From Rurimicrobium sp040387755 (GTDB taxonomy: Bacteria; Bacteroidota; Bacteroidia; Chitinophagales; Chitinophagaceae): 64,000 bases of DNA. Location: assembly GCA_040387755.1 (NCBI GenBank), contig JAZKDB010000001.1:62001-126000 (forward strand). Direction: 5' to 3'. This document shows positions 42,524 to 51,129 of the stretch, one piece after another. The position numbers and the translations under genes were made by a program. Under the pieces are notes generated by a model. The model did no database searches. It was not told the origin of the DNA and saw nothing but the letters and a program-made list of their open reading frames with translations. Position 1 is the stretch's first letter; every line of letters begins with the position of its first letter.

Positions 42524-43216
42524 ATGAAAATTAAGTCTGGTTGGATGATTTACTTTGATACGCTCATAAAAGAATGGCGTACAAGTCTTTTAGATAAAAC
42601 ATTCAGATGGAAACTATTGATAGTTCCTGGTTTGTTTTTCATTTATTCTGCTATTACCCAGCACCTGAGTAATTATATTGAAAGCCGCAAAGGCGTGCAA
42701 TTGAGCGATAAACTACTCACATTTTTCCCCAGTTACGATTTCTCCACTTTTATTTTTATATTACTATATTCTTCATTACTGGTACTCATTATTACTCATT
42801 TGCATAGGCCTAAGGTTATTCTCAGGCTTATAGAGATGCATTTTTTGGTAGCGGTGGTTCGTCAGATATGTATTCTGATGATAGCCTTGGAACCACCGGC
42901 AGGTATCATTGTATTGCGTGATGTGTTTCTTGAAAATACAGTGTATCCACATAATACTCCACTTACCAAGGATTTGTTTTTCAGTGGTCATGTGGCGAGT
43001 GTGTGGATTTACTTTTTATGCGCACAACACAGATATTTGAAAACATCATTTTTTATTGGCACATTTATCATGAGTTTTATGATATTGAGTATGCGCGTTC
43101 ATTATACTTATGATGTTCTGGGTGCATTGTTCTTTACTACCCTTATCTATTTTGCCCCTACGAGGGTTAAACCTTATTTCAACAAAGTAAAAGCCCAATT
43201 TATTTATAGTAAATAG
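42524..43216 (+). CDS. PAP2/sphingomyelin-synthase-like membrane protein
   Basis: A 230-residue membrane protein with about six helices. DLFFSGHVASVWIYF and RVHYTYDVLGALFFTTLIYF carry the two histidine/aspartate motifs (SGH and HYTxDV) of the C-terminal PAP2 domain of sphingomyelin synthase-type phosphatases/transferases. The active site would face away from the cytoplasm. Several Bacteroidota make sphingolipids, so a phospholipid or sphingolipid headgroup substrate is plausible but unproven. The gene stands alone. Confidence 0.82.
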   Translation: MKIKSGWMIYFDTLIKEWRTSLLDKTFRWKLLIVPGLFFIYSAITQHLSNYIESRKGVQLSDKLLTFFPSYDFSTFIFILLYSSLLVLIITHLHRPKVILRLIEMHFLVAVVRQICILMIALEPPAGIIVLRDVFLENTVYPHNTPLTKDLFFSGHVASVWIYFLCAQHRYLKTSFFIGTFIMSFMILSMRVHYTYDVLGALFFTTLIYFAPTRVKPYFNKVKAQFIYSK

Positions 43217-43285
43217 GTCGATTCTCTTCAAATACTATATTCATCTCTTTTACAATTAGCCTGAAGCTGTAAGCATAGAAATCGT

Positions 43286-43945
43286 CTACAAATCGATGCC
43301 TACAAATAAGGTGTTTTGTAAAAATTGGTCATTAGACCCATGTGACATGAAATCAATCTTATCTGAAGTGAAATAACCATAAGTCATTTGATAACCGAAA
43401 TTGATTGTTTTGCTGATAGAATACTTTACCCCAATGCCAGCATTCACAGACATATAATTACCAGGATTAACACAGTTCATTTCCATTCTATCGGTCACAT
43501 TATTCATTGCTGCACCCAATGTTACAAAAGGTCTTATAGCCGCATTCTCTTTGATAAATAAATTGTTATTGAATTTGTAGCGGACAAAAAGACCTCCGGA
43601 TATCATTCTGGAATTTAAATTACCCAAACCAACACGGTCTACACAGCCACTACAGCGAAGACTGACATCCACTTCGGTAGTGGCTATTTTTTGGGGTTGG
43701 CAATATCCCAAATCACCCAAAAATGTGGATATGCCCAGATCAAAAGATTTGTTGAGATAGTAAGCCAGATTAATGCCACCTCCACCAGTCCACGTTTCAT
43801 TTTTAAATGAAAAGCCATTGCCCAGATCGCCTTTATAGTTTTGACCGCCGAGGTTGGCGTTAATGCCAAATTTGTTGTTTTTGCTTTGTGCAAAAACAGT
43901 TGCAGCGCATAGAATAAAAATAAAGACAAATAAGTTCGTTTTCAT
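43286..43945 (-). CDS. Outer-membrane beta-barrel protein
   Basis: A 219-residue protein with a signal peptide (MKTNLFVFIFILCAATVFAQ). The ATG at 43945 is chosen; the frame extends to 43990 but the added residues have no signal-peptide character. The body has barrel-like strands (FGINANLGGQNYKGDLG, GGGINLAYYLNKSFDLGI, FVTLGAAMNN, INFGYQMTYGYFTS) and ends in LFVGIDL. A small cysteine loop (RCSGCVDRVG) lies in the middle. It resembles OmpA-type/PorT-like small barrels of Bacteroidota. The function is unknown. Confidence 0.8.
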   Translation of the reverse strand: MKTNLFVFIFILCAATVFAQSKNNKFGINANLGGQNYKGDLGNGFSFKNETWTGGGGINLAYYLNKSFDLGISTFLGDLGYCQPQKIATTEVDVSLRCSGCVDRVGLGNLNSRMISGGLFVRYKFNNNLFIKENAAIRPFVTLGAAMNNVTDRMEMNCVNPGNYMSVNAGIGVKYSISKTINFGYQMTYGYFTSDKIDFMSHGSNDQFLQNTLFVGIDL

Positions 43946-44196
43946 AGCAGAATTTTTTCTAAAGGTAATAGCTAAGTTTGTGTTTCGCAATGGGTAAAAT
44001 ATTGATTTTGTTTTTTAATAGGATAAAAAATTGAATCATACTTTGGGTTAGATGATAAAAATATTTCAGACTATTCTACCAGCTTTGGTAAAGCTTTATT
44101 ATGATTAAGACCTCATAAAATGTGACAAAGCTTTTTGCTGATAAAAACAAATCCAATGACCATGCATATTCATCATTAAACATCCCCTCAATTACG

Positions 44197-44204
44197 TACT
44201 TTTG
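44197..44204 (+). promoter_or_regulatory. -7 promoter box for the UvrD/PcrA gene
   Basis: TACTTTTG (TAnnTTTG) with only 6 bp to the ATG at 44211, so the transcript is probably leaderless; the TTG at 44202 lies inside the box and is not a start. Confidence 0.55.
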
Positions 44205-44210
44205 CTGCCT

Positions 44211-46514
44211 ATGCAACACAGCTATCTGGACGGACTGAATGACAGTCAGCGCCAAGCCGTACTGCACACTAATGGTCCCTTGATGATAGTGGCCGGTGCA
44301 GGAAGCGGAAAAACCAAAGTACTCACTACAAGGATTGCCCACCTCATTAATGGTGGTGTAGATTCGTTTCGCATACTGGCACTCACCTTTACCAATAAGG
44401 CTGCTGCCGAAATGAAAGAAAGGATTGGGCATATCTTGGGTAACAGCGAAGCCCGCAATCTCTTTATTGGTACTTTTCACTCAGTATTTGCCAAAATCCT
44501 ACGAATCGAAGCCGATAAATTGGGTTACCCCAAGAATTTCACTATTTATGATACTGATGATGCCAAAAGTGTCATTAAAACTATCCTCAATGAGCTGAAT
44601 ATTGATGATAAAACTTACAAGCCAGCCTATGTGCTGAATCGTATTTCGGCAGCCAAAAATGGGTTGATTGGACCTGCAGAATACCGTCAGGACCAGTTTA
44701 TACAACAGGAAGATGCAAGAAGTAATCGCCCGATGATGGGGGAAATATATCTCCGTTATGCCAATCGCTGCTACAAAAACGGCGCAATGGATTTTGACGA
44801 TTTGCTCTTCAAAATGCACGAATTGTTGCAACGTTTTCCCGAGGTTTTGTCTAAATATCAAAACAAGTTTCAGTATGTACTGATAGATGAGTATCAGGAT
44901 ACCAATACTGCACAGTACCGCATCATCAAAATGCTGGGTGCTGTGCACGAAAATATCTGCGTGGTGGGCGATGATGCACAAAGTATCTACTCCTTCCGTG
45001 GCGCAACGGTACAAAATATCCTGCAGTTTAAAGATGATTATAGCGATGTGCAAGTGGTAAAACTGGAACAGAATTACCGCAGTACACAGTCGATATTGAA
45101 TGTAGCCAATAAGGTAATCGGGAACAATAAAAACCAGATTGAAAAGTCGCTCTGGACCAGTAATGGCATTGGCGAAAAGATAAAAGTAGTGCGCACCATG
45201 ACCGACAATGACGAAGGTCGTTTTGTGGCTGATGCTATATCCGAAATGCGATTGCGCTATCATTACAACAATAAAGATTTTGCGATATTGTACCGCACCA
45301 ATGCGCAGAGCCGTTCTTTTGAGGAAAGCCTGCGCAGAATGAATATCCCTTATAAGATTTATGGTGGATTATCTTTTTACCAGCGCAAAGAAGTAAAGGA
45401 TTTATTGGCTTATCTGCGTCTTATTGTCAATGAGCAGGATGAAGAAAATATCAAGCGAGTGATTAATTATCCTGTGCGTGGTATTGGTAAATCCAGCCTG
45501 GACAGGATGCTGGTAGCTGCCAACGAAATGAATGTGACGCTTTGGGAAGTGATGAATAATCCCATGGGTGTTGGTTTGAAAGGAGCTTCTGCTAACGCCG
45601 TATTGGACTTTGTAATGATGATAAAAGGTTTTCGCACCTTGCTGGACAAAGGCAATGCCTACGACCTTGCTTACGAAGTGGGTAAACGCACTGGCATTGT
45701 AAAAGAATTGTACAATGACAAATCTGTGGAAGGTTTGGCACGATACGAGAATATTCAGGAATTACTTAACTCCATAAAAGAGTTTACCGAAACGCCTAAT
45801 GAGGATGGAGAATTGACTGATAAGAGTCTGGGCAGTTATTTGCAACAAATCACCCTGCTAACAGATACTGGCAAAGACAATGAAGAAGATCAAGATGTGG
45901 TGCGTTTGATGACCATCCATGCGGCTAAAGGACTGGAGTTTCCTTGTGTCTTCTCTGTAGGTTTGGAAGAAAATTTATTCCCCAGTACTATGAGTCTTTA
46001 CGACCGTGAAGGTCTGGAGGAAGAGCGGCGCCTCTTTTATGTTTCTGTAACGCGTGCCAAAGAAAGGCTTTGGATTACCTATGCCAACAGCCGTTATCGC
46101 TTTGGTAGTTTGGTGAGTAACGAGGCCAGCCGTTTTATAGAAGAGATACCCGAAGAGTTCGCAGAACTGGGTTATACCGGTACTGCAGGTAATCAACAGC
46201 AAAGGCAAGCATTCCCTTCAAAAGTAAATACAAAGGATAGTTCATTAGATAAATTACCTTCGCTCAAGAAACTGGCAGAAAAACTGCAACAGAATGCAGC
46301 AGCTAATCCTCACATTCCATCAGCAGATTTTGCACCAGATGATGCTATGGAAATGGAAGAGGGGATGAAAGTGGAGCATCAGAAATTCGGTTTTGGACTG
46401 ATAAAGACCATTGAAGGTGGAACCAATAACAGAATCGCCAACATTGATTTTGGCACAGGCCATGGCGAAAAGAAGATAATGTTGAATTACGCCAAATTGC
46501 GTATTGTGAGATAA
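44211..46514 (+). CDS. pcrA: UvrD/PcrA-family ATP-dependent DNA helicase
   Basis: A 767-residue superfamily 1A helicase. Walker A AGAGSGKT is at residues 28-35, the Q-motif NDSQRQAV at 10-17, and motif II LIDEYQDTNTAQY near 223-235. Motif III (GDDAQSIYSFRGA), motif IV (LEQNYRSTQSIL), motif V (TIHAAKGLEFPCVF) and motif VI (EERRLFYVSVTRAKERL) are all present. The C-terminal 70 residues form the Tudor-like domain (VEHQKFGFGLI, IDFGTGHGEKKIML) that in PcrA binds RNA polymerase. It acts in nucleotide excision repair and replication restart. Confidence 0.95.
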   Translation: MQHSYLDGLNDSQRQAVLHTNGPLMIVAGAGSGKTKVLTTRIAHLINGGVDSFRILALTFTNKAAAEMKERIGHILGNSEARNLFIGTFHSVFAKILRIEADKLGYPKNFTIYDTDDAKSVIKTILNELNIDDKTYKPAYVLNRISAAKNGLIGPAEYRQDQFIQQEDARSNRPMMGEIYLRYANRCYKNGAMDFDDLLFKMHELLQRFPEVLSKYQNKFQYVLIDEYQDTNTAQYRIIKMLGAVHENICVVGDDAQSIYSFRGATVQNILQFKDDYSDVQVVKLEQNYRSTQSILNVANKVIGNNKNQIEKSLWTSNGIGEKIKVVRTMTDNDEGRFVADAISEMRLRYHYNNKDFAILYRTNAQSRSFEESLRRMNIPYKIYGGLSFYQRKEVKDLLAYLRLIVNEQDEENIKRVINYPVRGIGKSSLDRMLVAANEMNVTLWEVMNNPMGVGLKGASANAVLDFVMMIKGFRTLLDKGNAYDLAYEVGKRTGIVKELYNDKSVEGLARYENIQELLNSIKEFTETPNEDGELTDKSLGSYLQQITLLTDTGKDNEEDQDVVRLMTIHAAKGLEFPCVFSVGLEENLFPSTMSLYDREGLEEERRLFYVSVTRAKERLWITYANSRYRFGSLVSNEASRFIEEIPEEFAELGYTGTAGNQQQRQAFPSKVNTKDSSLDKLPSLKKLAEKLQQNAAANPHIPSADFAPDDAMEMEEGMKVEHQKFGFGLIKTIEGGTNNRIANIDFGTGHGEKKIMLNYAKLRIVR

Positions 46515-46601
46515 GCTCAAAATTGAGCGGTTAACGGAAAAGTGTTTGAAAAAACACAAAATTTTGAAACAAGAATTGTACTTTTAGCGCAAATAGTAAT
46601 A

Positions 46602-47369
46602 ATGGAATACGAAATAAAAAGCCTTGGTAAGTTTAAGTATGTGGAAGAAGGAGTAGGAGAGCCTTTGATTTTATTGCATGGCTTGTTTGGTGCATTGAGT
46701 AATTTCAAAGATTTGTTTGACTATTTTAAGACGACACATAGAGTAATCATACCAATGTTGCCTCTATATGATTTATCCTTGCTGGAAACTTCGGTTTCTG
46801 GTTTGCAAAAGCATGTTTCTAAATTTATTGAGGCAATGGGCCTTCAAAAGTTTCATTTATTGGGTAACTCATTGGGTGGTCATATTGCATTGGTTTATAC
46901 ACTTAAGCATAAAGAAAAAGTACATACTTTAACACTTACTGGAAGTTCCGGATTGTTTGAAAACGGCATGGGGGAAACCTATCCTAAACGTGGGGATTAT
47001 GAATTTATCCGTAATAAAACAGCGCTCACCTTTTACGACCCCAATGTTGCTACAAAGGAATTGGTTGATGAAGTTTACGAGATTGTCAATAACAGAATTA
47101 AAGCCTTGAAAATTATTTCTTTAGCTAAATCTGCCATTCGACATAATCTTGGAGAAGAGTTGAATGAAATCAAATCCCCCACCTGTCTTATTTGGGGAAA
47201 AAACGACACTATTACCCCTCCAATGGTAGCTCACGAGTTTAATAAGCTGTTGCTCAATTCTGAATTACATTGGATAGATAAATGTGGTCATGCCCCAATG
47301 ATGGAAGTTCCTAACGAGTTTAATGAGATTTTAGGAGGCTTTTTAAGCAGAAATAAATTGAATTCTTAA
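46602..47369 (+). CDS. Alpha/beta-fold hydrolase
   Basis: A 255-residue alpha/beta hydrolase. The nucleophile is S90 in GNSLGGH, the oxyanion region is HGLFG (26-30), the acid is in WGKNDTITPP near residue 206 and the histidine in CGHAPMME near residue 234. The fold is of the small-lipase/esterase/epoxide hydrolase type; the substrate is unknown. The ATG at 46602 is used because the family match starts there; a TACTTTTA sequence, close to a -7 box, lies just upstream, 87 bp after the pcrA stop. It is cytoplasmic. Confidence 0.87.
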   Translation: MEYEIKSLGKFKYVEEGVGEPLILLHGLFGALSNFKDLFDYFKTTHRVIIPMLPLYDLSLLETSVSGLQKHVSKFIEAMGLQKFHLLGNSLGGHIALVYTLKHKEKVHTLTLTGSSGLFENGMGETYPKRGDYEFIRNKTALTFYDPNVATKELVDEVYEIVNNRIKALKIISLAKSAIRHNLGEELNEIKSPTCLIWGKNDTITPPMVAHEFNKLLLNSELHWIDKCGHAPMMEVPNEFNEILGGFLSRNKLNS

Positions 47370-47508
47370 AAGAGAATAATTAAATACAATAGAGTGAAAG
47401 TGTACATAGTGATTCTAGGCATACTTTCACTTTTTCATTTGTTTAACAGTATAATTTTAAACTATTTTCAGGTTTAAATCGTCTGACAAAGTATAAATAC
47501 AGTTCACC

Positions 47509-48171
47509 ATGTTACTCCAACAATTATTATCACCTGATGTGCCAGCAATAGCACCAAGTGATAGCAATGATTATATCAGTTCTTTATTTTTTGCATCCCA
47601 GCTTCAACAGTTGCCGGTAATAGATGAGGGGCATTATCTGGGGCTTCTGGATGCAAAAGACCTCCCGGCACTGCCCGGCGACGAAGATGATATGAATCAG
47701 CATCCTTACGAGAATTTCAGGCCTGCAATTTCTATCAATGCACATCCGTTCGAGGCTATGCGTATTGTGCATTTGCACGGATTAAGTATCCTCCCCGTGC
47801 TCAATGAAGATCAGGAATATGCAGGGTCATTGACTAAAGAGAATCTTGTCAAATATCTGATAGAAAATATGGGTATTGATGTCAACGGTGGCATCATTGT
47901 TTTGGAAATGGAGCCCCGAAATTATAATCTGTCGCAGGTAGCACGTATTTGCGAAAATGAACAGGTTCTTATTTTAGGTGCGCAGGTAAAAACTAATGTT
48001 CTAACTGCTAAATTAGAACTGACTATAAAGACCAATACAACAGATTTGTCGGCCGTGGTTCAAGCATTGGAACGATTTGAGTACACTGTTTTGGATACTT
48101 ACGGAGATCAGAAAATAGAAAGCGATATTGTAGACAGATATAAATTGTTGATGAATTACATCAATATGTAG
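47509..48171 (+). CDS. CBS domain-containing protein, AcuB-like
   Basis: A 220-residue cytoplasmic protein. Two CBS motifs cover residues about 1-125 (SPDVPAIAPSDSNDYISSLF, QLPVIDEGHYLGLLDAKDL and LHGLSILPVLNEDQEYAGSL). The C-terminal 90 residues are an ACT-like domain (GGIIVLEMEPRNYNLSQVARI from residue 127, then TAKLELTIKTNTTDLSAVV). This is the architecture of AcuB-type proteins, which probably bind adenine nucleotides. The regulated partner is not apparent. A hairpin terminator follows. Confidence 0.85.
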   Translation: MLLQQLLSPDVPAIAPSDSNDYISSLFFASQLQQLPVIDEGHYLGLLDAKDLPALPGDEDDMNQHPYENFRPAISINAHPFEAMRIVHLHGLSILPVLNEDQEYAGSLTKENLVKYLIENMGIDVNGGIIVLEMEPRNYNLSQVARICENEQVLILGAQVKTNVLTAKLELTIKTNTTDLSAVVQALERFEYTVLDTYGDQKIESDIVDRYKLLMNYINM

Positions 48172-48226
48172 CCTAATACTTAAAATATTAGAAACCGATG
48201 TCGGACAGAGGTTTCTCAAAACGATG

Positions 48227-48252
48227 AAAGCTACCCCATCAGGAGTAGCTTT
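48227..48252 (+). terminator. Terminator after the CBS gene
   Basis: Arms AAAGCTAC/GTAGCTTT with a 10-nt loop and following T4. It may also serve the convergent ferredoxin gene. Confidence 0.65.
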
Positions 48253-48272
48253 TTCGCTTTTCTATCAAATAT

Positions 48273-48602
48273 TTATTCGTGTTCCGGGCCTAAGATTCTA
48301 AAATATGCACCTTCTATCAAATTGTTGATTCTGATTTGGCAGGCCAGGCGACTGTCGTGCATGGCATCCGGAAGAGTGTCCAGCATATCCAGCTCATCTT
48401 CATTCTTAAGGGGTAGTTTATCAAGTCCCTCCAAAACCTGAACATGACAGGTGGCGCAAAGTGCCATTCCGCCACAAGTAGCCAAAATGCTGTATTCACT
48501 TGCTTTCAGTGCTTCCATCAAGCTGAGGCTCATGTCATCAGGTATTTCCAATTCCTGTACCGACTTGTCTCTGTTTTCTACTTTAAACTTTACTAGGCCC
48601 AT
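48273..48602 (-). CDS. Adrenodoxin-type 2Fe-2S ferredoxin
   Basis: A 109-residue [2Fe-2S] ferredoxin of the vertebrate/adrenodoxin type. The cluster cysteines C43, C49, C52 and C88 lie in ATCGGMALCATCHVQ and SRLACQIRI with the spacing C-x5-C-x2-C-x35-C. The neighbouring gene, 26 bp upstream on the same strand, is a ferredoxin-NADP reductase-like flavoprotein, so the pair probably forms an NADPH-driven electron chain. The electron acceptor is unknown (isoprenoid, cytochrome P450 or Fe-S assembly steps are possible). Confidence 0.9.
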   Translation of the reverse strand: MGLVKFKVENRDKSVQELEIPDDMSLSLMEALKASEYSILATCGGMALCATCHVQVLEGLDKLPLKNEDELDMLDTLPDAMHDSRLACQIRINNLIEGAYFRILGPEHE

Positions 48603-48628
48603 TATTGCTAAAATTCTCGGTATTGTTT

Positions 48629-49633
48629 TTAAAATTCGTTTACGCCATTAACTGTAGTGTATTTGAAACTCAATCTTTGGTCAGGGAAAACATATTTAAA
48701 TGCACTTTGACACATTAAGGCTGCTTCATGAAAACCACATAAAATGAGCTTTAATTTACCTGGATATGTATTAATATCGCCAATAGCGTAAATGCCTTCA
48801 ATATTGGTAGAGTAGTCAAAAGTATTCACCTGAATAGCAGATTTTTCTACATTCAAACCCCAATCGGCAATAGGACCCAGTTTTGGGCTTAAACCAAAAA
48901 GCGGTATCAGGTAATCAGCACTGATATTATATTCTGTATTGTCTGCTCCGGCAATGGTTACTTCATTCAAGTGCCCATTACCATTGATTTTAGTAATATT
49001 AGACTTTAAGATAAGGTTGATTTTACCTGCTTCGGCCAGATGAGCAACTTTCTCAGCAGAATCAGGCGCACCACGGAAAGTTTCTCCGCGATGTACCAAT
49101 GTTACTTTTTTAGCTACATCCGATAAGAAGATGGTCCAGTCCAATGCAGAATCACCGCCACCTGCCAATACAATTTCTTTATCACGAAACAGCTCAGGAT
49201 TGCGAACCATATAAGCAACACCTTTGCCTTCAAACTCTTCAAGTTTTTCTACCGCAGGCTTGCGTGGTTCAAAACAACCCAAACCACCAGCAATTACGAC
49301 TGCTTTACAATGAATCTGAGTGTTTTCGCTTGTAGTCACTATGAAGGATTTATCTTCCTGACGTTCCAGTTTTTCTACTCTTTCGCCCAAAGTAAAGCCA
49401 GGATGAAAAGGTTCGATTTGTTTTTTTAAATTATCAACAAGTTCCTGAGCATTGATCGTTGGGTAACCTGGAATGTCATAAATAGGTTTTTGTGGATATA
49501 TCTCGGAAAGTTGTCCTCCTATCTGAGGTAAAGCATCAATAAGGTGGCAGCGCATTTTGAGCAAACCCGCTTCGAAAACGGCAAACAAGCCCACTGGTCC
49601 GGCCCCTACAATACAAATGTCAGTTGTTATCAT
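48629..49633 (-). CDS. Ferredoxin-NADP reductase (thioredoxin-reductase-like flavoprotein)
   Basis: A 334-residue FAD/NADPH enzyme. The FAD motif GAGPVG is at residues 10-15, the NADPH motif LAGGGDSALDW near residue 155 and the second FAD motif IYAIGDINTYPG near residue 278. No CxxC redox pair is seen, so it is the YumC/TrxR-like ferredoxin reductase branch rather than thioredoxin reductase. It is followed 26 bp later by the 2Fe-2S ferredoxin, its probable partner. It has a TAnnTTTG promoter box about 47 bp upstream. Confidence 0.9.
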   Translation of the reverse strand: MITTDICIVGAGPVGLFAVFEAGLLKMRCHLIDALPQIGGQLSEIYPQKPIYDIPGYPTINAQELVDNLKKQIEPFHPGFTLGERVEKLERQEDKSFIVTTSENTQIHCKAVVIAGGLGCFEPRKPAVEKLEEFEGKGVAYMVRNPELFRDKEIVLAGGGDSALDWTIFLSDVAKKVTLVHRGETFRGAPDSAEKVAHLAEAGKINLILKSNITKINGNGHLNEVTIAGADNTEYNISADYLIPLFGLSPKLGPIADWGLNVEKSAIQVNTFDYSTNIEGIYAIGDINTYPGKLKLILCGFHEAALMCQSAFKYVFPDQRLSFKYTTVNGVNEF

Positions 49634-49680
49634 TAGATTATTTCTTAATTATCGAATGTGAATTCTAAAAAAAATTTTCG

Positions 49681-49688
49681 CAAAGATA
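49681..49688 (-). promoter_or_regulatory. -7 promoter box for the ferredoxin reductase operon
   Basis: The minus strand reads TATCTTTG (TAnnTTTG), 47 bp before the start at 49633. Confidence 0.45.
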
Positions 49689-49930
49689 GGTAATTAGCGG
49701 CTTAGGTAAAAAGTTAAAAGGCTAATGTGTTTATAGTAATTTACACTATTGACATCATAAAAGTCTACCGACATAAGGGGGCTGTTTACCTACTTTATGC
49801 TTTTTGAAACATTAAAAATGGGAAGAGGCCGTTTTATCGGTTATCTTCGCAGCCGAAATTATCAATTGTTTTTATGTATTCTGATACAAATGAACATTAG
49901 GCTCAAAAAAAGAAGATAAAATAAACCCAG

Positions 49931-51100
49931 ATGAAACGTTTAGCCATATTAGGTTCTACAGGTTCTATAGGCACTCAGGCTTTAGAAGTTGTTTCCCGAC
50001 ACCCTGATTTATTTCAGGTAGAAGTACTTTCTGCTCACGGAAATTCCGATTTGTTAATAGCTCAGGCTTTGAAATATAAGCCTAATGCAGTTGTAGTGAC
50101 CAATGAAGCCAAATATGAAATTGTAAAAAAGGCGCTTGAATCATCCAACACTAAAGTTTTTGCAGGGCAATCTGCTCTGACAGATGTGGTTCGTTGGGAT
50201 TCAGTGGATGTAGTTCTCGGTGCCATTGTTGGCTTTGCAGGTTTGCATTCTATCTATGCAGCAGTAGATGCAGGTAAACGTGTGGCATTAGCCAATAAGG
50301 AAACTTTGGTAGTGGCAGGAGATCTGGTGATGCAACGTGCAGCAGAAACAGGTGCAGCCATTATTCCTGTAGATAGTGAGCATTCTGCCATTTTTCAATG
50401 TCTGGTTGGAGAATATCATGAATCAATCGAAAAAGTAATACTTACTGCAAGTGGTGGCCCTTTCAGGGGCAAAAAACCTAATTTTCTGGTTAATGTAAAG
50501 GCATCTCATGCATTGCAACATCCCAATTGGACAATGGGAGCAAAAATCACGATCGACTCTGCAACATTGATGAACAAAGGGTTGGAAATGATTGAAGCAA
50601 AATGGCTGTTTGGATTGACCAATGAGCAAATAGATGTAATAGTCCATCCTCAAAGTGCCATCCATTCCTTTGTACAATTTATTGACGGTTCGCTCAAGGC
50701 TCAGGCTGGTGTGCCGGATATGAAGTTACCGATTCAGTATGCATTAGCCTACCCCAAGCGCTTACCCAATACCTTTAAGCGCTACGATTTCAAAGAATTT
50801 GCCAATCTTACCTTTGAAGAACCCGATTATAAAACTTTCCGTAATCTTGCTTTGGCCAAAGATGCTATGTATAAAGGAGGTAATACACCTTGTGTATTAA
50901 ATGCAGCTAATGAAATTACCGTTCAGGCATTTTTGCAAAACAGAGTAGATTTTCTGGAAATGAGTGATATTATTGAAAAAACAATTGCCAAAGTAAGCCA
51001 TATAGATAAGCCAAGCTTTACCGACTATGAAGAAAGTGATGCTGAAGCCCGTAAATATGCCGAAGAACTGGTAAAACAGAGCCCATTGGCGACCCACTAA
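49931..51100 (+). CDS. dxr: 1-deoxy-D-xylulose 5-phosphate reductoisomerase
   Basis: A 389-residue DXR, the second enzyme of the MEP pathway for isoprenoids (1-deoxyxylulose 5-phosphate to 2-C-methylerythritol 4-phosphate, NADPH-dependent). The NADPH motif GSTGSIGTQ is at residues 8-16, followed by ANKETLVVAGD, the metal and substrate region PVDSEHSAIFQCL and LTASGGPFRGK, then NKGLEMIEAKWLF and VIVHPQSAIHSFVQF. The C-terminal helical domain is complete. rseP follows after 29 bp; the pair is commonly co-transcribed. A near-consensus TATCTTCG lies upstream at 49842. Confidence 0.96.
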   Translation: MKRLAILGSTGSIGTQALEVVSRHPDLFQVEVLSAHGNSDLLIAQALKYKPNAVVVTNEAKYEIVKKALESSNTKVFAGQSALTDVVRWDSVDVVLGAIVGFAGLHSIYAAVDAGKRVALANKETLVVAGDLVMQRAAETGAAIIPVDSEHSAIFQCLVGEYHESIEKVILTASGGPFRGKKPNFLVNVKASHALQHPNWTMGAKITIDSATLMNKGLEMIEAKWLFGLTNEQIDVIVHPQSAIHSFVQFIDGSLKAQAGVPDMKLPIQYALAYPKRLPNTFKRYDFKEFANLTFEEPDYKTFRNLALAKDAMYKGGNTPCVLNAANEITVQAFLQNRVDFLEMSDIIEKTIAKVSHIDKPSFTDYEESDAEARKYAEELVKQSPLATH

Positions 51101-51129
51101 AAAATTTAAAAACAAACAGAAAAATTTAA

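Noticed and set aside
44076..44480. 134-residue minus-strand frame before pcrA
   Set aside because: Overlaps the start of pcrA, which is certain, and has no recognisable domain.
44499..45263. 254-residue minus-strand frame
   Set aside because: Antisense to the UvrD/PcrA helicase gene with no domain.
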